From the NCBI GenBank assembly GCA_020831765.1, contig JAFIFY010000060.1, positions 1-38,674 of the forward strand: DNA of 38,674 nt, read 5' to 3'. This document shows positions 35,873 through 38,674 of the stretch, one piece after another; the stretch's first letter is position 1; each line of letters starts with the position of its first letter. The translations under genes were made by a program, and so were the position numbers. The notes under the pieces were generated by a model, which worked only from the letters and a program-made list of their open reading frames with translations, was not told where the DNA came from and did no database searches. Source of the DNA: Phycisphaeraceae bacterium. Lineage in GTDB: Bacteria > Planctomycetota > Phycisphaerae > Phycisphaerales > Phycisphaeraceae.

Positions 35873-35901
35873 TTGCTTTGTGATTGATCGTATGCTAGTA
35901 T
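35873..35901 (+). promoter_or_regulatory. Candidate promoter of glutamine synthetase gene
   Basis: TTGCTT (35873-35878) and TAGTAT (35896-35901), 17 bases apart, with TGC immediately before the -10 box (extended -10). It predicts a leader of about 170 bases. Confidence 0.4.
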
Positions 35902-35940
35902 GGTGCCATAGAAAAGGTGATGGTTGTATTCGGTACGACC

Positions 35941-36051
35941 ATGAAACAGGCAGTTACGGTCGGGATCCGAATCGAGCCGCCGCGCTCCGCACACCCCACC
36001 ATAGCATGCTTACCGGCTGGTGCCGGCAAGGACCGGTTCCCGGACTATTGA
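35941..36051 (+). CDS. Possible upstream ORF in the glnN leader
   Basis: A 36-codon frame from ATG 35941 (or 43 codons from ATG 35920) ending 27 bases before glnN. The translated peptide starts MKQAVTVGIRIEPPRSAH and has no family signature. There is no good Shine-Dalgarno, so translation is uncertain. Its place between promoter and glnN is the only reason to list it. Confidence 0.15.
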   Translation: MKQAVTVGIRIEPPRSAHPTIACLPAGAGKDRFPDY

Positions 36052-36078
36052 CCATAAGATTTCAGGAGATCGAAATTT

Positions 36079-38259
36079 ATGAGCGGAAGTCTCACACGTC
36101 AGCAAGCCAAAACCGCCATCGCGTCCCGTCCGCGGGTCGAGAGCACCTTCGACTTCAAGGCCGCGCCCACCAGCGGCGTTTGGGCCAAGAACGTTTTCAG
36201 TCTCACCAAAATGGCTGAGCGCTTGCCCAAGGCTGTGTTCAAGTCGCTGAAGCGCACCATCGAAACCGGCGGCACCCTGGACCCTGTCGTGGCCGATGCC
36301 GTGGCTGAAGCCATGAAAATCTGGGCCATCGAGCGTGGGGCGACGCATTACTCCCACGTGTTCTATCCGCTCACCGGCCTGACCGCCGAGAAGCACGACA
36401 GTTTCTTCGAGCCGGACGGTGCCGGTGGAACGCTGGCGCAGTTTGAAGGCAAGACGCTCATCCAGGGCGAGCCCGATGGTTCTTCCTTCCCCTCCGGCGG
36501 CATCCGCCAGACCTTCGAGGCGCGCGGCTACACCATCTGGGATGTGACCAGCCCAGCCTTCATCATGGAGAACCCAAACGGGGCCACGCTCTGTATCCCG
36601 ACCGCCTTCGTCTCCTGGACCGGTGAAGCTCTGGACAAGAAAACGCCGGTGCTCCGCTCCATGCAGGCGCTCAACGCCCAGGCGCAGCGGGTGCTTAAGT
36701 TCTTCGGCAACGATGGCCCCTTCGTCTCCTCCACGGCGGGAGCCGAACAGGAATACTTCCTGATCGACACCAACTTCTATTACGCCCGGCCGGACATCAT
36801 GGCTTCCGGGCGAACGCTCTTCGGCGCTCCGCCGCCGCGCGGACAGGAGTTTGATGATCATTACTTCGGTGCCATCCCCGAGCGGGTGCTCGCCTTCATG
36901 TTCGAGGGTGAACGCGAACTCTTCAAGCTGGGCATTCCCGCCAAGACCCGGCATAACGAAGTGGCACCGGGCCAATATGAGATCGCGCCGGTGTTCGAGT
37001 TCGCCAACGTCGCCACCGATCACCAGCAACTGATCCAGACCACGCTCAAGAAGGTCGCCCATAAGTACGGCATGGTGTGCCTGACGCACGAGAAGCCGTT
37101 CGCCGGCGTCAACGGATCGGGCAAGCACCTCAACTACGCGATGGGTTCGGCCAAGGCCGGCAACCTGTTCGACCCCGGCGATACCCCGGCCGAGAACGCG
37201 CAGTTCCTGGTGTTCTGCGCGGCCATGATCAAAGCCGTCTATAAGTGGTCGAAGCTGCTTCGCGCGGTGGTGGCTTCGGCTTCCAACGATCATCGGCTCG
37301 GGGCCAATGAAGCGCCCCCGGCCATCATCTCGATCTTCCTGGGCGATGAGCTGACCGAGGTGATGGAATCGATCGCCACCGGCAAGCCCGTCAAGGCCCG
37401 CAAGGCGCTGTTGAGCGTGGGCGTGGATGTGCTGCCCCCGATCCCCAAGCACTCGGGCGATCGCAACCGCACCAGCCCGATGGCCTTTACCGGTAATCGG
37501 TTCGAGTTCCGCGCCGTCGGATCGAGCCAATCGCTGGCCGGGCCGCTGGTGGCGCTGAACACGATCATAGCCGAACAGCTTGATGAAGCCGCGACGCTGC
37601 TGGAGAACAGCGATACCTCGACCGAGAAGAAGCTCGGGGCGGCGGTGGAGAAGTATGTCAAGTCGGTTTGGACCGAATGTTCGCAGGTGGTCTTCAATGG
37701 CGATGGTTATTCCGAGGCGTGGCACAAGGAAGCCGAACAGCGCGGCCTGCCCAATCTCAAGACCTCGGCCGATGCCCTGCCGAACCTGAAGGCGAAGGAA
37801 ACCATCGAGCTTTTCAAGAAGTACAAGGTGCTCTCGAAGCGCGAAGTGGAATCGCGGTATTCGGTTTACGCCGAGCAGTACATCAACTCGGTTAATGTCG
37901 AGTCGAAGCTGATCACGAAGTTGGTCCGCACCATGATCTTCCCCGCGGCGATCCGCTATCAGCACGAGCTGGCCGCGAGCCTGGCGAATCTCAAGGCCGT
38001 GGGCATCGAGCCGGATCACGATACGATCACCCACGTGACCGGCCTGATCAAGGAGCTTCAGAACCTGATCGCTGAGTTCGATCAGATCAAGGAAAAGGAA
38101 GAATCGATCGGCACGACCGAGAAGCACTGCGAATATGTCCGCGACCGCGTGCTGCCCAAGATGGCCGAAATCCGCGCAATCGTGGATGAACTGGAGCGGG
38201 TCGTCGCCGATGACCTCTGGCCCCTGCCCAGCTACCAGGAAATGCTCTTCATCAAGTAA
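36079..38259 (+). CDS. glnN: Glutamine synthetase type III
   Basis: A 726-aa enzyme of the large GSIII class, which makes glutamine from glutamate, ammonia and ATP. GSI is about 450-470 aa; GSIII is about 700-730. Typical GSIII segments are [19 protein letters not shown] at the N-terminus, [38 protein letters not shown], the metal-site [29 protein letters not shown] and [20 protein letters not shown]. The C-terminal 150 residues are helical and unique to this class ([20 protein letters not shown]). The ATG has AGGAG about 10 bases upstream. GSIII is frequent in Bacteroidetes, cyanobacteria and planctomycetes, which supports the taxonomic guess. It has its own promoter and no linked glnB, amtB or glt genes. 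A hairpin ends the unit. Confidence 0.96.
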   Translation: MSGSLTRQQAKTAIASRPRVESTFDFKAAPTSGVWAKNVFSLTKMAERLPKAVFKSLKRTIETGGTLDPVVADAVAEAMKIWAIERGATHYSHVFYPLTGLTAEKHDSFFEPDGAGGTLAQFEGKTLIQGEPDGSSFPSGGIRQTFEARGYTIWDVTSPAFIMENPNGATLCIPTAFVSWTGEALDKKTPVLRSMQALNAQAQRVLKFFGNDGPFVSSTAGAEQEYFLIDTNFYYARPDIMASGRTLFGAPPPRGQEFDDHYFGAIPERVLAFMFEGERELFKLGIPAKTRHNEVAPGQYEIAPVFEFANVATDHQQLIQTTLKKVAHKYGMVCLTHEKPFAGVNGSGKHLNYAMGSAKAGNLFDPGDTPAENAQFLVFCAAMIKAVYKWSKLLRAVVASASNDHRLGANEAPPAIISIFLGDELTEVMESIATGKPVKARKALLSVGVDVLPPIPKHSGDRNRTSPMAFTGNRFEFRAVGSSQSLAGPLVALNTIIAEQLDEAATLLENSDTSTEKKLGAAVEKYVKSVWTECSQVVFNGDGYSEAWHKEAEQRGLPNLKTSADALPNLKAKETIELFKKYKVLSKREVESRYSVYAEQYINSVNVESKLITKLVRTMIFPAAIRYQHELAASLANLKAVGIEPDHDTITHVTGLIKELQNLIAEFDQIKEKEESIGTTEKHCEYVRDRVLPKMAEIRAIVDELERVVADDLWPLPSYQEMLFIK

Positions 38260-38315
38260 ACGCAGCCGGCCGACGCCTCGGACAACCCGGCCCCGGCCAG
38301 ACATGCCCAATCAAA

Positions 38316-38359
38316 CCAATCAACAGGGCGCGAACCCGCTTCGCGCCCTGTTGCATTGG
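38316..38359 (+). terminator. Hairpin after glnN
   Basis: A perfect 13-bp stem (38322-38334 with 38340-38352) around a 5-base loop, extended by CCAAT/ATTGG at its base. It lies about 60 bases after the glnN stop. It lacks a T-run, as does the flagellin hairpin, which suggests terminators in this genome need not have one. Confidence 0.6.
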
Positions 38360-38435
38360 CACGCTACCTTGAGATTGGAGGACTCATTCCCCTCGGGCCG
38401 GGCAAGCCCGCGGCCGACCACCCCTGGTGTTCGCC

Positions 38436-38500
38436 GCTCGTGGTGGCCGGCCCCGCTACGACTCGCTCCGCTTGCCTGCGCTGCGCCAGCCACGACGAGC
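38436..38500. repeat. Imperfect inverted repeat, REP-like or element-border palindrome
   Basis: Arms 38436-38451 and 38485-38500 match at 14 of 16 positions when one is reverse-complemented, around a loop of 33 bases. The arms are GC-rich. A second, partly overlapping pairing (GGCCGACCACC with GGTGGCCGGCC, about 38412-38452) also exists. It lies between the glnN terminator and a direct-repeat pair. Confidence 0.5.
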
Positions 38501-38508
38501 AATCCCAG

Positions 38509-38559
38509 GGGGCACTTCTACTGAGTTGAACATGGGGACATTTCTACTTGAGCTGCAAC
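38509..38559. mobile_element. Direct repeats resembling the terminal sites of an insertion element
   Basis: Two adjacent units, 38509-38531 and 38534-38559, share the pattern GGGG(A)CA-TTCTACT-(T)GAG-TG-AAC. Repeated units of about 20-25 bases at an end are typical of transposase-binding sites, as in IS21-like elements. The sequence GGGGACATTTCTACT recalls IS ends, but I cannot name the family. The adjoining minus-strand gene ends inside the second unit. Confidence 0.35.
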
Positions 38560-38674
38560 TGCCCGGGCTTCAGGGTCAGGGCAAACGCATGTACCTCGGC
38601 GTGCGATGCGGCACGGGGTTTGCCGGGAGTCCGGGCATCATCGACGGGTGCCAGGACGCCCGCGCCGGGGGCTG
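38544..38674 (-). CDS. 3' end of an unidentified gene, possibly a transposase
   Basis: A minus-strand frame open from the right edge to a TAG at 38546-38544, 43 codons in the window. The translated end is rich in Ala, Pro and Arg and closes with ALTLKPGQLQLK. No domain can be recognised in so short a piece. Its stop lies within one of two direct repeats, which is the arrangement expected if it is the transposase of an insertion element whose end is here. It could equally be an unrelated gene. Confidence 0.35.
   Translation of the reverse strand, partial: APGAGVLAPVDDARTPGKPRAASHAEVHAFALTLKPGQLQLK

Larger units (their letters stand above)
35307..36078. other. Divergent intergenic region between panD and glnN
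   Basis: About 770 bases with no convincing gene, the longest such gap here. The panD side holds a -10 box at 35605-35610 and a long structured leader. The middle, about 35640-35870, is AT-richer and contains a CCCCCG/CGGGGG stem near 35701-35730. The glnN side holds a promoter at 35873-35901 and a short upstream frame. A sigma-54 site and a tRNA were sought and not found. Confidence 0.45.

Noticed and set aside
35845-35885. Possible sigma-54 promoter before glnN (GGCAC and TTGC elements)
   Set aside because: The GG and GC dinucleotides are not 10 bases apart in any pairing.
36010-38310. Long minus-strand open frames opposite strong genes: 766 codons over glnN, 440 opposite nuoH, 547 opposite glyS, 422 opposite the M20 gene, 665 opposite the large lipoprotein
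   Set aside because: They are mirror frames caused by high GC at third codon positions. Translations are low-complexity, rich in Arg, His and Gly, without motifs, while the opposite strand encodes a recognisable protein.
1-38674. CRISPR arrays, rRNA genes, toxin-antitoxin pairs, prophage or defence systems
   Set aside because: No regularly spaced repeats, no rRNA sequence and no protein of these classes was recognised anywhere in the window.

Overview
The window reads as a GC-rich chromosomal segment from a planctomycete, most likely class Phycisphaerae. This is inferred from gene content, not from a marker gene: a type III glutamine synthetase, a radical-SAM sulfatase maturase, a very long signal peptidase I, secreted polymer-degrading proteins, and a flagellin with conserved ends. 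Most genes are single or in pairs, and both strands are used throughout.

Bases 1-6276 form a cell-surface polysaccharide locus. It holds the tail of a sugar/LPS-type kinase, a frameshifted remnant of a Wzx-type flippase, an FkbM methyltransferase, a GT92-like glycosyltransferase, a Wzy/WaaL-type polymerase or ligase, and a GT4 glycosyltransferase. The genes change strand repeatedly, and the left edge is visibly more AT-rich than the rest, which suggests a locus assembled by exchange. Bases 6277-9135 hold flagellin, with a sigma-28-like promoter, a long leader and a perfect 19-bp terminator stem, followed by a Tat-exported lipoprotein amidase of peptidoglycan.

Bases 9269-15291 are housekeeping: an M20 metallopeptidase, ClpX, an isolated nuoH, and a 591-aa signal peptidase I with a zinc-ribbon-like insert and a large beta-rich insert. 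Bases 15314-20477 (minus strand) carry a GH42 beta-galactosidase with a linked MFS transporter, then glycyl-tRNA synthetase. A tRNA-Arg(TCT) precedes a 903-aa lipoprotein that resembles a TIM-barrel glycosidase. An ABC transporter pair of the YbbA/YbbP (LolD/FtsX) type follows on the minus strand.

The right third (27-38.3 kb) has an orphan 136-aa protein behind a strong promoter and long leader, uracil phosphoribosyltransferase, an anaerobic sulfatase-maturase-like enzyme with a SEC-C tail plus a small partner, a secreted esterase-fold/jelly-roll fusion, ketol-acid reductoisomerase, aspartate decarboxylase and glutamine synthetase III. The last 300 bases carry an imperfect palindrome, a direct repeat and the 3' end of another gene, resembling the end of an insertion element.

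Together the genes suggest a motile, carbohydrate-degrading bacterium. Recurrent features include several genes with no Shine-Dalgarno but a TANNNT box 7-9 nt before the start (possible leaderless transcripts) and several long 5' leaders. No CRISPR array, rRNA or prophage was seen, and no defence system was recognised.
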